From assembly GCA_039105265.1 (NCBI GenBank), contig JAPFFF010000060.1, positions 310,001-374,000 on the forward strand: a stretch of 64,000 bases of DNA. Reading direction: 5' to 3'. The position numbers and the translations under genes are program-made. A model generated the notes under the pieces. That model had not been told where the DNA came from and made no database searches. It was given only the letters and a program-made list of their open reading frames with translations. How positions within the stretch are numbered: the first letter of the stretch is position 1; every line of letters starts with the position of its first letter. This DNA is from Tritrichomonas musculus. Its lineage: Eukaryota > Parabasalia > Tritrichomonadida > Tritrichomonadidae. Shown one piece after another: positions 21,448 through 31,409 of this stretch.

Positions 21448-24400
21448 ACCTAAGAGTACGTGCAAATTTAGGTAAGTTGGTTTGTTGAAATGTCTTTGAC
21501 TTCCTGAATGCATTCGAACCATCCAACAAATCAAATGTCATGCTTTCTCCTTTGTACATCCTTTCAAAAAGTTCTTCAACTGAGATACCCATCCTTTTGC
21601 ACTTGTTGAGAATAACTTGTTTTGGAATTCCTTTAAGTCTAATATGGTATCCTTCATTTCCTTGTTCATCAACCAAGATATCGAGGTAGCTCTTTTTACC
21701 AAGTGCAATGAGTTTTCTTGAGTGTATTTCCCCTTGACTACCTTCGAACTCATCGAAGTCATTATGGAACTGACACATATTTTTACCAATAAGAGGTTGA
21801 TGATACTTGAACTGGAATAAGTCAGCTATCTTTGGCACGTCATTTTCCATAACGTGACAAGAATCTGTGTCTTGGTAGTAGATAGGTATACCTGCTTGCT
21901 CAGCTGTAGCCATAACCCTGTTCATTAAGTGCTTACTCCAAGAGAGAACGCTTGCACCAAATTGAGGTAGGTTGAAATGGTCATTAATTGGTTTCAACTT
22001 CTTGACATAGCACTTATCAATATTAACATCTTCAACAACCTCCTTGACAAAGTTGTAGTTCCGCCAGAGATACTTGTATAGTTGGCTTTTTGGTACTGTC
22101 TTTGTTTCAGTCTTAGTTGCTTTTAATATTGACTTGCCATATATGGAGTTGAGGAGGAGCTTTATTGTTTGTTCAAGAGGGTTCTTTTGCTTTTTATAAC
22201 TTGCCCTGAGATTAAAGAGCTTCTCAATGAACTCATTGATTTTCTTGTTAAATCCTTCATCAAAGTAATAGCCACGTATTAACTCATATTCAACATCATA
22301 AAATTCGAACAAGTCCATAAGACCTACTTTATCGATATAATAATGGTCAACAAGGAAATTGCCGAATATTTTACTACCTGTTTCATTCCTTGTAAATACT
22401 TGTCCAAATTTATATGGCTCTTTTGATTTACATTCGAGTTTCTTGATGTTGACTTCGATAAAGAATGTATCATATTGCATAAGTTGTTCATGGGTAGTAC
22501 CTTGTGGTATTACTTTAGGTCTTCCTTTTGGTATACCATCCATGACATACATTGCAGATGGATATAAGCTAACTGCATCAAAGTCTTGTATCCTTCCTTC
22601 GATGTATTGCTTTTCATTACCTGCTGTCATTGTTCGTCCACCTGAAACACATCGTTGAATGAAGTCTTGACACTTACCTGATAATTCATAACATCCATCA
22701 AAACAACCATATTTTTTTGCAAAGCAATATCCAATAGCACTGATAGATATAAAATCATGAACACCATACATATCTGTCTTTGTTTCTTTAAAGACTTCTC
22801 CGAGGTCTCTATTAAATTTTTCCATTCCCTTCATCAAAACAATACAATCCTTGAAACAATAGAAGATGGCATATTTAATGATGTCGATTTTGCCATCATT
22901 ATAACAATTTGCTATTTTTGCATTTTCGATAATCTGCTTGCAGTTTGCATCAAGTTGTTCTTTCGATAACTTGTCTTGGTTTTCATCGATGTATTGCTGT
23001 TGGAACTCAGTAGCATCAACAATTCTTCTTTGTATGTTCTCTTGTGTATATAGCTTATATGCCATGACTTCCTTGTGAACATTGAGGTTGAACATTGTAG
23101 CAAATTTACTTAATGCTTGTGGTATTATACTGTATGAGTTCCTGAATGTTAATCTTTTTTTGACTTTCCTTGTACCTTCTTCGAATAATGTCATGATGAT
23201 TTGAAGTACAGTACCACTTCGTTCTGTTATCTGTGTATCCCATCCAGGTGTGTTAATGAAAAAGCATGCATCATACTTGAGGTTGTGAAAATATGTTAAT
23301 GAACCACTCCATAAATAATTCAAGAGCTTCTGTCCACAATCTTCACCTTGAATAGATATTTTATGTATGTTGGCACCATCTCGAAAGATAGTACAATTGA
23401 GATATGGTATATGTGGACTGACTGTAGAGTTTGTTTCGAAGTCGCTATAATAAATCCTTGACCATGTATTTTGTTTCTTCTTGTTATTATCAATGAGTCT
23501 TGTACATTGTTCTGCATTATATTCGAGACTTACATAATCTTTCACATGGTCATATTCAGTTGTGTTGATTATATCCATTTCACATGCTTTTATTTCTTCG
23601 AATAGATGTAGTTCAAACATCTTTTGGAAAAAGGTTATTGGTTTGATTCCTTCATGATTATAGTCTTTGACAGTCTTTCCATTATCATGCAATCTTTGTA
23701 TCTTACATCTTTTTTCAAAAGGCATATGTGCAAATGTTTTATCAAGTTCTTCATAGTGTTGAAGGTAGAATAATGTACAAGGTATTTTCCTGTTGAGCAT
23801 ATAATGGTCTTTGAACAATATCAGTTTAACTTCTCTTTTAAAATCAACAGACCATTTTTTCTTTCTGGTGTTGATTCTTGTTTCATACTTGTATTTATCA
23901 GGTTGTTCAACAACTCTAATGATGCTAAAATTGCACTTGAACTTTTGAGCAACATCAATTATCTTGTTATTAGGTATGGTTCTTGTTTGAACAAAAAATC
24001 GTAGGTCATCTATTTCATCATCAGTGAACACACCTGATTGTATACAAGCATATACAAAACAATTATCTCTGTAGTTCTCTTTCCTTACTTCATGAAAGAT
24101 TTGATATGCTGATAGGTCTATTGGAGAACGATTGATGTATGGAAAAAAACTACCTTCTGGTGTATTTCGATAGTCTTCATCAATTTCGACTTCATCATCA
24201 TAGATTTCATGAGTATCCATATCTTGCATCTTGGTTCGAAAATGAACACCATCATTTGTTTTATTCATGTCAATAAATTGTACCTCATATCGAACAGGAA
24301 TGAACATGTTTGAGATGTATGGATTTGTATCTGATTGGTCTTCACTTAAATCAAGTTCTCCTGTTATATGTCCGAGTGTACTTTCGATGTTGTGCTTATC

Positions 24401-24715
24401 ACTGAGTGTGAAGTACTTGTGAGTTCCATCAAGTGCTATTGCTTTTACAATAGGTCTTCCAGCATGTTTCATTTTATAAATCTGTCTAAGTGTTTCAGTA
24501 AACGCATACCTCTTATCTTCATCTTGGTTGATGTCTGTTGCAAAACCAATACCTTGTCCTGCAGGAATCATGAGCTTCCTCATTTCTTCTTTAAACTTGT
24601 CGTTCTTTTTATATTGTTTAGCACGTCGATTATATTCACGACGAAACTGTGATTTGGTATCAGCATAGACATCTCCAATAGCATCTAAAAAATCATCTTC
24701 AATGTCCTTGTTCAT
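21440..24715 (-). CDS. polB: Protein-primed family B DNA polymerase (element A)
   Basis: 1,091 residues from the ATG at 24715. An exonuclease domain is marked by YSDFETN (about residue 426) and HNLKYDACF. Palm motif A is DFDAVSLYPSAM (about 711), motif B LLLNSIYGKS (about 857), motif C YQDTDSCHV (about 948), and GKKSY follows as the KKY-type thumb motif. These belong to the protein-primed B polymerases of Mavericks, adenoviruses and linear plasmids. The N-terminal 400 residues would contain the terminal-protein region. It copies the element's linear DNA from its inverted ends. Convergent with the small gene at 20737. Confidence 0.93.
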   Translation of the reverse strand: MNKDIEDDFLDAIGDVYADTKSQFRREYNRRAKQYKKNDKFKEEMRKLMIPAGQGIGFATDINQDEDKRYAFTETLRQIYKMKHAGRPIVKAIALDGTHKYFTLSDKHNIESTLGHITGELDLSEDQSDTNPYISNMFIPVRYEVQFIDMNKTNDGVHFRTKMQDMDTHEIYDDEVEIDEDYRNTPEGSFFPYINRSPIDLSAYQIFHEVRKENYRDNCFVYACIQSGVFTDDEIDDLRFFVQTRTIPNNKIIDVAQKFKCNFSIIRVVEQPDKYKYETRINTRKKKWSVDFKREVKLILFKDHYMLNRKIPCTLFYLQHYEELDKTFAHMPFEKRCKIQRLHDNGKTVKDYNHEGIKPITFFQKMFELHLFEEIKACEMDIINTTEYDHVKDYVSLEYNAEQCTRLIDNNKKKQNTWSRIYYSDFETNSTVSPHIPYLNCTIFRDGANIHKISIQGEDCGQKLLNYLWSGSLTYFHNLKYDACFFINTPGWDTQITERSGTVLQIIMTLFEEGTRKVKKRLTFRNSYSIIPQALSKFATMFNLNVHKEVMAYKLYTQENIQRRIVDATEFQQQYIDENQDKLSKEQLDANCKQIIENAKIANCYNDGKIDIIKYAIFYCFKDCIVLMKGMEKFNRDLGEVFKETKTDMYGVHDFISISAIGYCFAKKYGCFDGCYELSGKCQDFIQRCVSGGRTMTAGNEKQYIEGRIQDFDAVSLYPSAMYVMDGIPKGRPKVIPQGTTHEQLMQYDTFFIEVNIKKLECKSKEPYKFGQVFTRNETGSKIFGNFLVDHYYIDKVGLMDLFEFYDVEYELIRGYYFDEGFNKKINEFIEKLFNLRASYKKQKNPLEQTIKLLLNSIYGKSILKATKTETKTVPKSQLYKYLWRNYNFVKEVVEDVNIDKCYVKKLKPINDHFNLPQFGASVLSWSKHLMNRVMATAEQAGIPIYYQDTDSCHVMENDVPKIADLFQFKYHQPLIGKNMCQFHNDFDEFEGSQGEIHSRKLIALGKKSYLDILVDEQGNEGYHIRLKGIPKQVILNKCKRMGISVEELFERMYKGESMTFDLLDGSNAFRKSKTFQQTNLPKFARTLRFT

Positions 24716-24782
24716 GTTTAACACAAAATAAAAGTGAAACGATAAAAATAAAAACAAAAGAAAAAGTTAAAAAATTAATTGT

Positions 24783-26195
24783 TTATTGAGGATATCCATT
24801 ATCATCATCATCTAGATGTGGAAAATTATATTGGAATTCATTTCCTTTCGACTTCATATCAGATTTTTGTTGATATTGGTTCTTTATCATACCTTCATTG
24901 AAGGTTTTGATGTTCTTCATCACTTGTTTCGGTGATTGCCTCCTGTCTTTTTTAACGAAGTCGCATGAATTGTCCAACTTCTCTTTCTCTTCTGGTGATA
25001 AGTATGGTCGAAGATGATAAATGCAATTGGACAACTTCCATCCATATGTCTTGAACAATGATGTTTGTTCAGCTGTAGAAGTCTGGGGAATGGTGTCAAA
25101 CATGTATCGAAGATGGTCTAGTTCGTTGTCCATCAATTGAGTTCTTACATACTTCTCTGCAAATGAATCAGTTGTTGGAGGACCAGCTTGTTGAGCATTT
25201 TTCAGATCCGCCACGTCCTTCTTGAGGTCGTGAATTTTGTTAATGTACTTCGCCACCTTTTTTGGAGTAAGTTCCAATTTCATCAGCTCGAGTGCGTATT
25301 CGTCGCTATTATCAATGTCTTTCCTGAGTTCTTCAGCATTGTGATTGATGTCTTCAATGTGAAATTCTACACCAGTCATTTTCTCCTCCAACTTCGTTAA
25401 TCGGTCTTTCAAGTTTTCATTTTCTTCTATTAATTGTTCCATTTCTTCTCGAAAGTCGAATGGACGAACATTATCCTCCTTATAATCACTATTGGATTTC
25501 ATATCATGAACACTTTTCGGTGGCTTGTATGGTTCTTTGCGAGCTGGTGATGGTTCTTCAACAACATCTTCGATTTTTGTTTCTTCCTTCGGATTGGTAC
25601 TTGTCTTCTGCGGTTCTGTAAATCCAGATGGTCTGGATATAGGACCAAGTCTTGGAGGTGGTGGTGGTATTTTTGGTAATGTATTTGGTGTAGGAGGAAG
25701 GAGTGGATGATATCGAGGTGGTGGAAATACTTTACTCGAAAATGGCACGTACTGCTGCTTCTTCCTTCTTGCATCGTCTTCTTGCTTCAATCTTGCTAAT
25801 GCTTCTTCTTCTTCTTGTTGCTGCTTCTTCCTTCTTGTTGCTGCTTCTTCTTCTTGTTGCTGCTTCTTCCTTTCTTCTTCTTCTTCTTGTTGCTGCTTCT
25901 TCCTTCTTCTTGCTTCTTCTTCTTCTTGCTGCTTCTTCCTTTCTTCTTCTTCTTGTTGCTGCTTCTTCTTCCTTCTTGCTTCATCTTCTTCTTGCTGCTT
26001 CTTTAATCTAGCTGCTTCTTCTTGCTGCTTCATGATGTACTGCTTCATTGATTCGAGTTGTTCTGGGGTCATGTTCTTGAACCAATCGTCTGCGGGTGGA
26101 GCTGATGGCGGATCTGATGGTGGAGCTTGTTGACCCAATTGCTCGATCGAGTCAAATAGACTAACATCGCTGTCTGAGCTGTAGTTGTATGACAT
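24783..26195 (-). CDS. Charged coiled-coil protein with QEEEE/KKQQ repeats (element A)
   Basis: 470 residues from the ATG at 26195 (MSYNYSSDSDVSLFDSIEQL). An acidic N-terminus is followed by about 100 residues of tandem KKQQEEEEE-type repeats (coding repeat near 25745-26035), a proline-rich linker (PPPPPRLGP), a long coiled coil and a C-terminus ending in an acidic patch, LDDDDNGYPQ. No enzyme motif. It lies head-to-tail upstream of polB. The composition suggests a scaffold or core protein; the function is unknown. Confidence 0.5.
   Translation of the reverse strand: MSYNYSSDSDVSLFDSIEQLGQQAPPSDPPSAPPADDWFKNMTPEQLESMKQYIMKQQEEAARLKKQQEEDEARRKKKQQQEEEERKKQQEEEEARRRKKQQQEEEEERKKQQQEEEAATRRKKQQQEEEEALARLKQEDDARRKKQQYVPFSSKVFPPPRYHPLLPPTPNTLPKIPPPPPRLGPISRPSGFTEPQKTSTNPKEETKIEDVVEEPSPARKEPYKPPKSVHDMKSNSDYKEDNVRPFDFREEMEQLIEENENLKDRLTKLEEKMTGVEFHIEDINHNAEELRKDIDNSDEYALELMKLELTPKKVAKYINKIHDLKKDVADLKNAQQAGPPTTDSFAEKYVRTQLMDNELDHLRYMFDTIPQTSTAEQTSLFKTYGWKLSNCIYHLRPYLSPEEKEKLDNSCDFVKKDRRQSPKQVMKNIKTFNEGMIKNQYQQKSDMKSKGNEFQYNFPHLDDDDNGYPQ
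25745..26035 (-). repeat. Trinucleotide-rich coding repeat (CTTCTTCTTG/TTGCTGCTTC)
   Basis: On the plus strand CTT and TTG-CTG-CTT units alternate for about 290 bp, encoding the charged repeats of the 24783-26195 protein. Unit lengths of 36-45 bp with small differences point to slippage or unequal exchange. Confidence 0.85.
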
Positions 26196-26387
26196 TACAA
26201 GTATAAAAATGATTAATTTTCTTGTTGATATCACTAAATTTTAAATTTCGTAGAAAAACTCGAAGGTGGATATTTTTCTTTGAAAAAGTTAAATACACTA
26301 TAAAAATTCAAAAATTGAATTAAAAAAAAATAAAATATATTGAAATTTTAAAAAAATATATTTATTAATATCACTATTATTTTATTA

Positions 26388-26813
26388 ATGATGAATGAAG
26401 AAGAAGATAAAATAGAAGATATTTTACAAAAACAAACACCTCCTAAAGGTTGTGATTCATTCGACTACAAAATAAATATAAACATGTCGAAAAAAATATC
26501 TCAACTAAAAGTTGAAGATGATACATCAAATTTAAGAACGATGTGTGAAAATTATGCTCATGCTCTTGAAAATGATGCACATCGACTTCGAGCAAAACAA
26601 AAAAAGAGGTACGATGAATGGTTTGACAACCTCGAGAAAGATTGTTATCCTGCAAGAGACATTGTTAACTTGTACAACATGTTCTTTGGTCATGAACTAC
26701 CTATTACTCGACTTGGTTTCGGGCATCTCGATGGAACAAAGAGACACTTTACACATAAGAAAGTGAAAAGAAACAAGAAGTTCATCACAATGTACTACAA
26801 GAAAAATGAATAA
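26388..26813 (+). CDS. Small protein of unknown function (element A)
   Basis: 141 residues from tandem ATGs at 26388. The first part is acidic, the middle helical (NLRTMCENYAHALENDAHRL), and the last 40 residues strongly basic (HFTHKKVKRNKKFITMYYKK), as in nucleic-acid-binding tails. Divergent from the coiled-coil gene at 26195. No family recognised. Confidence 0.45.
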   Translation: MMNEEEDKIEDILQKQTPPKGCDSFDYKININMSKKISQLKVEDDTSNLRTMCENYAHALENDAHRLRAKQKKRYDEWFDNLEKDCYPARDIVNLYNMFFGHELPITRLGFGHLDGTKRHFTHKKVKRNKKFITMYYKKNE

Positions 26814-26825
26814 CTAAAAATTTTT

Positions 26826-27173
26826 TAACTACTTGTTTTTTTCGAGGTACTTGTTTTTTTTCGAGGTACTTGTTTTTTTTCGAGGTACTTGTTTTTTTTC
26901 GAGGTACTTGTTTTTTTCGAGGTACTTGTTTTTTTCGAGGTACTTGTTTTTTTTCGAGGTACTTGTTTTTTTTTTAGCTACTTGTTTTTTTCGAGGTACT
27001 TGTTTTTTTTCGAGGTACTTGTTTTTTTTTTAGCTACTTGTTTTTTTTTTCGAGGTACTTGTTTTTTTTCGAGGTACTTGTTTTTTTTCGAGGTACTTGT
27101 TTTTTTTTTTTTTTTTTTCGAGGTACTTGTTTTTTTTTTCGAGGTACTTGTTTTTTTTCGAGGTACTTGTTTT
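26826..27173 (+). repeat. Array of about 17 TACTTG-T8-CGAGG units (element A)
   Basis: Unit of about 19-20 bp, TACTTGTTTTTTTTCGAGG, with variable T runs. It lies between the convergent genes ending at 26813 and 27397. The TACTTGTTTTTT core is also present in the 57-bp unit of A's terminal repeats, so the array may derive from the element ends. Confidence 0.9.
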
Positions 27174-27418
27174 TCCTCATAAGCTACCTTTTTCCTCATA
27201 AGCTACCTTTTTGCTACCTTTTTCCTCATAAGCTACCTTTTTCCTCATAAGCTACCTTTTTCCTCATAAGCTACCTTTTTCCTCATAAGCTACCTTTTTC
27301 CTCATAAGCTACCTTTTTCCTCATAAGCTACCTTTTTCCTCATAAGCTACCTTTTTCCTCATAAGCTACCTTTTTCCTCATAAGCTACCTTTTTCCTCAT
27401 AAGCTACCTTTTTCCTCA
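27174..27418 (+). repeat. Array of about 13 CCTCATAAGCTACCTTTTT units (element A)
   Basis: Near-perfect 19-bp tandem repeats directly next to the TACTTG array. The minus-strand gene at 27397 ends in the edge of this array, so its last residues (SHEEKGSL) are repeat-derived. Confidence 0.92.
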
Positions 27419-27663
27419 TGTGATACCTCTTTATTTTCATATTCTTTTATTTTTTCCTTCATACTTTGTACTTCTTTTTTCTTTCTTTCACGATATGCCT
27501 TTTGTTGTTTCTTACGTGCTTCATTTCTTTCTTCAACTGTTGCATATTTTGGTTTCCTTCCTCTTTTTTCGACACTCTGAAGATTCTCTTTGCTTTTCGA
27601 CTTCTTGAGTTTTTTGATAATGGCTGTTTCTTTGAACTCACCTAAATCTAAATTTTGGCTCAT
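27397..27663 (-). CDS. Small basic protein with AT-hook-like and basic-helix region (element A)
   Basis: 88 residues. The core KRGRKPKYATVEERNEARKK has an AT-hook-like RGRKPKY followed by a basic amphipathic helix, as in small DNA-binding proteins of large DNA viruses. Basic residues make up over a third. Its start is 57 bp from that of the plus-strand gene at 27721. A DNA-binding or condensing role is likely but not shown. Confidence 0.45.
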   Translation of the reverse strand: MSQNLDLGEFKETAIIKKLKKSKSKENLQSVEKRGRKPKYATVEERNEARKKQQKAYRERKKKEVQSMKEKIKEYENKEVSHEEKGSL

Positions 27664-27720
27664 GATTTCATTGGAGATAAAAAATTGAATTATTTTTTCA
27701 AAATCACTTCATTTTTTAAA

Positions 27721-28083
27721 ATGTCGTCTACCGCAAAAGACTTCAAAGAATACCAAAAACAGCAAAAGAATGATATAAAAAGTGCTAATGCTGAAATCAC
27801 CAATGCTGTTAAAGAGGTTGTATTCCTGTTCAACCAAAAAATAACAAACTCTACACCATCTAGTGTCTGCATCAACTATGACCCTTTGATACAAACCAAC
27901 TTGAACAAGATTGCTGGTGCACTTACTCAAATGAATCTCACTACCTGTGAGGTTTATATCAAAAAGAATCCACAATCTCCAAAACCAAAACCTCTTGGCT
28001 TTCAAGTGCCAATAGTGTCTGACTCGCAAGAGACACAAGAAGATGATGAACAAGAAGCTTCATCACCAAAAGATAAGGAGTAA
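27721..28083 (+). CDS. Small protein of unknown function (element A)
   Basis: 120 residues starting MSSTAKDFKEYQKQQKND. The ATG at 27721 is preferred because it follows the tract CATTTTTTAAA, the start context of other genes here. Helical N-terminal half, acidic proline/serine-rich C-terminus (SDSQETQEDDEQEASS). No family recognised. Confidence 0.45.
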   Translation: MSSTAKDFKEYQKQQKNDIKSANAEITNAVKEVVFLFNQKITNSTPSSVCINYDPLIQTNLNKIAGALTQMNLTTCEVYIKKNPQSPKPKPLGFQVPIVSDSQETQEDDEQEASSPKDKE

Positions 28084-28110
28084 GAGTAAAAAATAACTAC
28101 TTCTAATTTT

Positions 28111-28635
28111 TTATACTATACAATATTTTAAACATACATGATAATTATTAACAAGTTCATTATATTCTTTATTATATACTTGTTTCAAATCAATAACTAC
28201 TTCTCCATTATCTTTAATGATTTTTATAGCATCTATTTTTCTTATTGGACTACTCTTTGCTGCACAACATCCAACATCTTCATTAAGTTGTACTTCAACC
28301 TCACTAACATGTAGTATTGCTTTGATGATGTTGCAAAGAGATTCAATAGGTACTATGATACATTTCTTTGATATAATATTAGCTAGTAGTGCTTTGTCTT
28401 GATTAAGTAGTATTTGTGCATATGCTTCAAGTATAACATTCCTTACATCTGGTTCAACTTCAACAGGTTCAGTTTGCACTCCAATGTCTCTTGTAATAAC
28501 AATGTCTTCCTTGCCATCATCTCTCTTATTAATAATAATGTTGTTGTTGATGTTTGATGTAGATGATGCAGCTGCTGATGGTTCTAAAGATACATTTGCT
28601 TGTACTCCATTAGTTGTACTTCTCTTCTTAATCAT
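28111..28635 (-). CDS. Conserved Maverick small protein with GCCA motif (element A)
   Basis: 174 residues. The C-terminal domain (GCCAAKSSPIRKIDAIKIIKD then LKQVYNKEYNELV) matches the C-terminal domain of the C protein at 54582-55244 (GCCAVSVSKFIKIDKILITKD then LKYAYNNVYTEFI). A low-complexity linker precedes it, including DIGVQTEPVEVE, an LC8-like motif. Conservation between such divergent elements suggests a core role. Unknown fold. TAAATG start context. Confidence 0.5.
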   Translation of the reverse strand: MIKKRSTTNGVQANVSLEPSAAASSTSNINNNIIINKRDDGKEDIVITRDIGVQTEPVEVEPDVRNVILEAYAQILLNQDKALLANIISKKCIIVPIESLCNIIKAILHVSEVEVQLNEDVGCCAAKSSPIRKIDAIKIIKDNGEVVIDLKQVYNKEYNELVNNYHVCLKYCIV

Positions 28636-28655
28636 TTAAGTTTGAAAAAAAACTT

Positions 28656-29090
28656 TTAATAGATATTGTTTTGAGTAATAACATGTTGTGTAGGTCCATA
28701 TCTAATATCTTGTTTATTATATTCTCTTGCTCTACCTTGCATAGCAGGTGGTTCAGGCTTCTTAAGATATTTTGGTAGTAGAGGTACTGGTTTATCATGT
28801 TGACCAATATGTCTATAAAATCCACCATCAGTTATGCTAACAGGAGGTTCATGTAGAGGTTTCGTTATATGTTCTCGAGTATCTGGGAATCTAACAGGCT
28901 CATCATGTTCAATAATCTGAGTAGGTGGTCGATTAATAAAAGGATTGAATGTGACTGAATATGTATTAGTATTGCTGAATACACCAAAATGTTGGAATTC
29001 TATGTCTTTATTTTTCATGGTAGCTTCATTAAACATCATACCTTCTCTTCCAACAATCTCAGCATGTGGGCTTCTATAATCATTCGACAT
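28656..29090 (-). CDS. Proline-rich small protein (element A)
   Basis: 144 residues, directly downstream of the major capsid gene. Extended and proline-rich (EPPVSITDGG, PLLPKYLKKPEPPA), with no predicted domain. Such proteins next to capsid genes are often capsid cement or linker proteins, which is only a guess here. TAAATG start context. Confidence 0.45.
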   Translation of the reverse strand: MSNDYRSPHAEIVGREGMMFNEATMKNKDIEFQHFGVFSNTNTYSVTFNPFINRPPTQIIEHDEPVRFPDTREHITKPLHEPPVSITDGGFYRHIGQHDKPVPLLPKYLKKPEPPAMQGRAREYNKQDIRYGPTQHVITQNNIY

Positions 29091-29121
29091 TTACAAAAAA
29101 ATAAAATATCCTTCTTTATGT

Positions 29122-30804
29122 TTATTCAGGGGTTGTTAAATCATAAGGACCAATACGTACTGATGGTGGCATACCATTTGGTCTAATCAAAATACTAATT
29201 GATATATCTGTTAATAAGCATAATAATGGAGGCGTATCAACTTCCTTTCTAAATGGATTATCTGCCTTTTGACTACATATCAGTTCGAAGTTAATAGGTG
29301 CAAGACTTGAAAGACCTTGTTGATATGTTCCATCCGTTTCAGTTGGAAGACCTATGAAGAATGAGGACCTATCATTTGGATAATAACCTGTTGTATTTTC
29401 ATTATATTGATACTCATTAGCTAGACTTGCTATAACCTCTTTGTTAAATCCATTTTGCTCTCCATTCATGTTCATTGCATTCTGGCAATATTCGAGGAAC
29501 TCTGGATACTTACCATTAGTACCAAATGCTTTAGCAGGAATATTGTTGTAATTACCACAATTCATATGAAATGCTTCAAACATAGGATTCTTGAAGTATG
29601 TCTTATGCGTATGCTTGAGTGGGAATAAGCAAAACATACTATCTACAAAATTAGGTGTAATAGTAATAGTTGCTTTATCTTGTTCATTATTAAGAGGTCT
29701 TGTACAAGTGTAAAATGACATAATCTGTGTTGGGAATGTAAGTGGATGTTGAGGGTTAGCATATCTTTGAACAAGTGCTGTATATACAGATTCATGAATA
29801 CCAAAACAAGGTATAATACTCGCGCATTCTTCAATGGAATAATCAACAACACTCCAAGTTCTCCAATCACTGTAAATTGTTCGGTCAACTCTTTCCTTAG
29901 TCTTGTCAGCTCCTGTAATTTCATATGCTCCTCCATGATTTTCACCAACAGGTGGAAGATTCTTGGGGTGATTAATCTTATCCATTGCTATTTTTTCGGT
30001 ACTTGTCCACATCCATATTGGTTCTCCAATAGGTTGAAATTCATTGGTAATTTCATCAACATTGAAGTCTTTCATTATATGTGGATTAGCAACCAAGCTC
30101 TTTTCAAAACCAACTGGACAATATACCATACCAGCTGTTGAAAAGTATAGACGTAATTCGATTTTACCTGCAAATGCTGGCAAGTACTTGATATTAGATA
30201 ATGGTAGGAATCGTCGCAAATCAATCTTTAATCTAATTGTTTCAGTGACAGAAGTCACATCTTTGTTAAGATTTGCAACAAAACCACATCTCCTTCCATG
30301 AGTATCATTCCAAATATCCTTATGTCTTGCTTTACTATATATATCAGCTCTTTTAGTAACTTCATTTGCACAACATGCAGTTAAAAAGGATTCTTCACAT
30401 CCAAAGTTCTGGGTATAAAGCGTCATACCATTAGCTACAATTTCATACTTCTCAACAGCATCTCGAGCATCCTTAAAACCAAACCATACCTTACCAAAAT
30501 TATAACCACTGACATTTTCTAAATCACTTAGAATTGGCTTGTCTATTTTTATCATCACTTTCATATCTGCTCGAATAAAGCCATTATATATATCTGCTGT
30601 ATTATGAGTATTGGGAGAGATAATACATGTTGTATATGAACCACTCTTAATTGGTGGTGATGGTGAATACGAAGTTTGTGGATTTAATGAGTATGCTTTA
30701 TTTGTATCACTAAGTGAAATGCAATTATCGACAACATCAAAATAGGATGCAATTTGGGTACAAACCTCAGCTGAGGTTCTCATATATTGTTCCTTGTTGA
30801 GCAT
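29122..30804 (-). CDS. Major capsid protein, double jelly-roll (element A)
   Basis: 560 residues. The segments VWFGFKDARDAVEKYEIVANG and LRRFLPLSNIKYLPAFAGKI (first and middle thirds) are the recognisable core of Maverick capsid proteins, with alternating beta strands throughout. The protein is clearly homologous to the B capsid (42552 onward and 62188-63276) and more distantly to that of C (47521-49410). Double jelly-roll trimers form the icosahedral shell in Polintons, virophages and adenoviruses. It sits in the conserved order after the ATPase, glycine-rich and linker genes. Confidence 0.85.
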   Translation of the reverse strand: MLNKEQYMRTSAEVCTQIASYFDVVDNCISLSDTNKAYSLNPQTSYSPSPPIKSGSYTTCIISPNTHNTADIYNGFIRADMKVMIKIDKPILSDLENVSGYNFGKVWFGFKDARDAVEKYEIVANGMTLYTQNFGCEESFLTACCANEVTKRADIYSKARHKDIWNDTHGRRCGFVANLNKDVTSVTETIRLKIDLRRFLPLSNIKYLPAFAGKIELRLYFSTAGMVYCPVGFEKSLVANPHIMKDFNVDEITNEFQPIGEPIWMWTSTEKIAMDKINHPKNLPPVGENHGGAYEITGADKTKERVDRTIYSDWRTWSVVDYSIEECASIIPCFGIHESVYTALVQRYANPQHPLTFPTQIMSFYTCTRPLNNEQDKATITITPNFVDSMFCLFPLKHTHKTYFKNPMFEAFHMNCGNYNNIPAKAFGTNGKYPEFLEYCQNAMNMNGEQNGFNKEVIASLANEYQYNENTTGYYPNDRSSFFIGLPTETDGTYQQGLSSLAPINFELICSQKADNPFRKEVDTPPLLCLLTDISISILIRPNGMPPSVRIGPYDLTTPE

Positions 30805-30823
30805 TTTTTAGATGAAAAAAAAT

Positions 30824-31360
30824 TTACATCATATCTTCAAAGATGCGATTTCTCCTACCCATTATTCGTTGAGGAGGTATATATTGTTGTGGTGGTTCTT
30901 CATATTGTTGTGGTGGTTCTTCAGGAACATATTGTTGTCTTGGTTGACTCATTCTTTTATCAACAACCTCTTTTATCATTCGTCTCTGTTCTTTCTTTTC
31001 TCGACTTATCTTCATTTCTTCACCTAGTGATTTTAATTGTTTGAGTATTTCTTCATTCACAGTAGGGTCATATGTTTGTTGAGGTTTTCGTGGTTTTGGA
31101 GGTTTTCGTGCAGCTTTCGAACTTAATGACTTTCTGGGAGTTTCTTCAAAATCATCACTATTTGAGTTTTCTTGAGTTTCTTCGATATTTTCACTTTCTG
31201 AGTTTTCTTGAGAATCTTGACGAATTGGAGTTTTTCGGGGTTTTACTATATACTTGTCTTTCTTCTTTGTTGGCAAAACTTCCCAATCTGGGTCATCCCT
31301 TCCATTCAACCATTTATGAATAACCGCAAGTCTCTTAGAACCTGTTAGATGTTTTGACAT
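30824..31360 (-). CDS. Conserved linker-type protein, KHLTGSKRL family (element A)
   Basis: 178 residues starting MSKHLTGSKRLAVIHKWLNG. The first 35 residues are almost identical to those of the B protein at 41966-42520, followed by an acidic, serine-rich middle, a short helix (LKSLGEEMKISREKKEQRRM) and a proline/glutamine-rich tail. The N-terminus resembles a small folded binding module; the rest is disordered. Found only with A- and B-type capsids. Function unknown. TAAATG start. Confidence 0.5.
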   Translation of the reverse strand: MSKHLTGSKRLAVIHKWLNGRDDPDWEVLPTKKKDKYIVKPRKTPIRQDSQENSESENIEETQENSNSDDFEETPRKSLSSKAARKPPKPRKPQQTYDPTVNEEILKQLKSLGEEMKISREKKEQRRMIKEVVDKRMSQPRQQYVPEEPPQQYEEPPQQYIPPQRIMGRRNRIFEDMM

Positions 31361-31409
31361 TTAAAAATAAACAAAAAAAGTCCATAAATTGAGTTTTATT
31401 GAGTTTTCA

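Noticed and set aside
25703-26011. Plus-strand leucine/serine-rich frames opposite the coiled-coil gene
   Set aside because: Antisense shadows of the KKQQEEEE repeat; the trinucleotide repeat keeps all frames open.
26833-27250. FF-VLVFF-rich open frames in both strands
   Set aside because: Translations of the 19-bp arrays.
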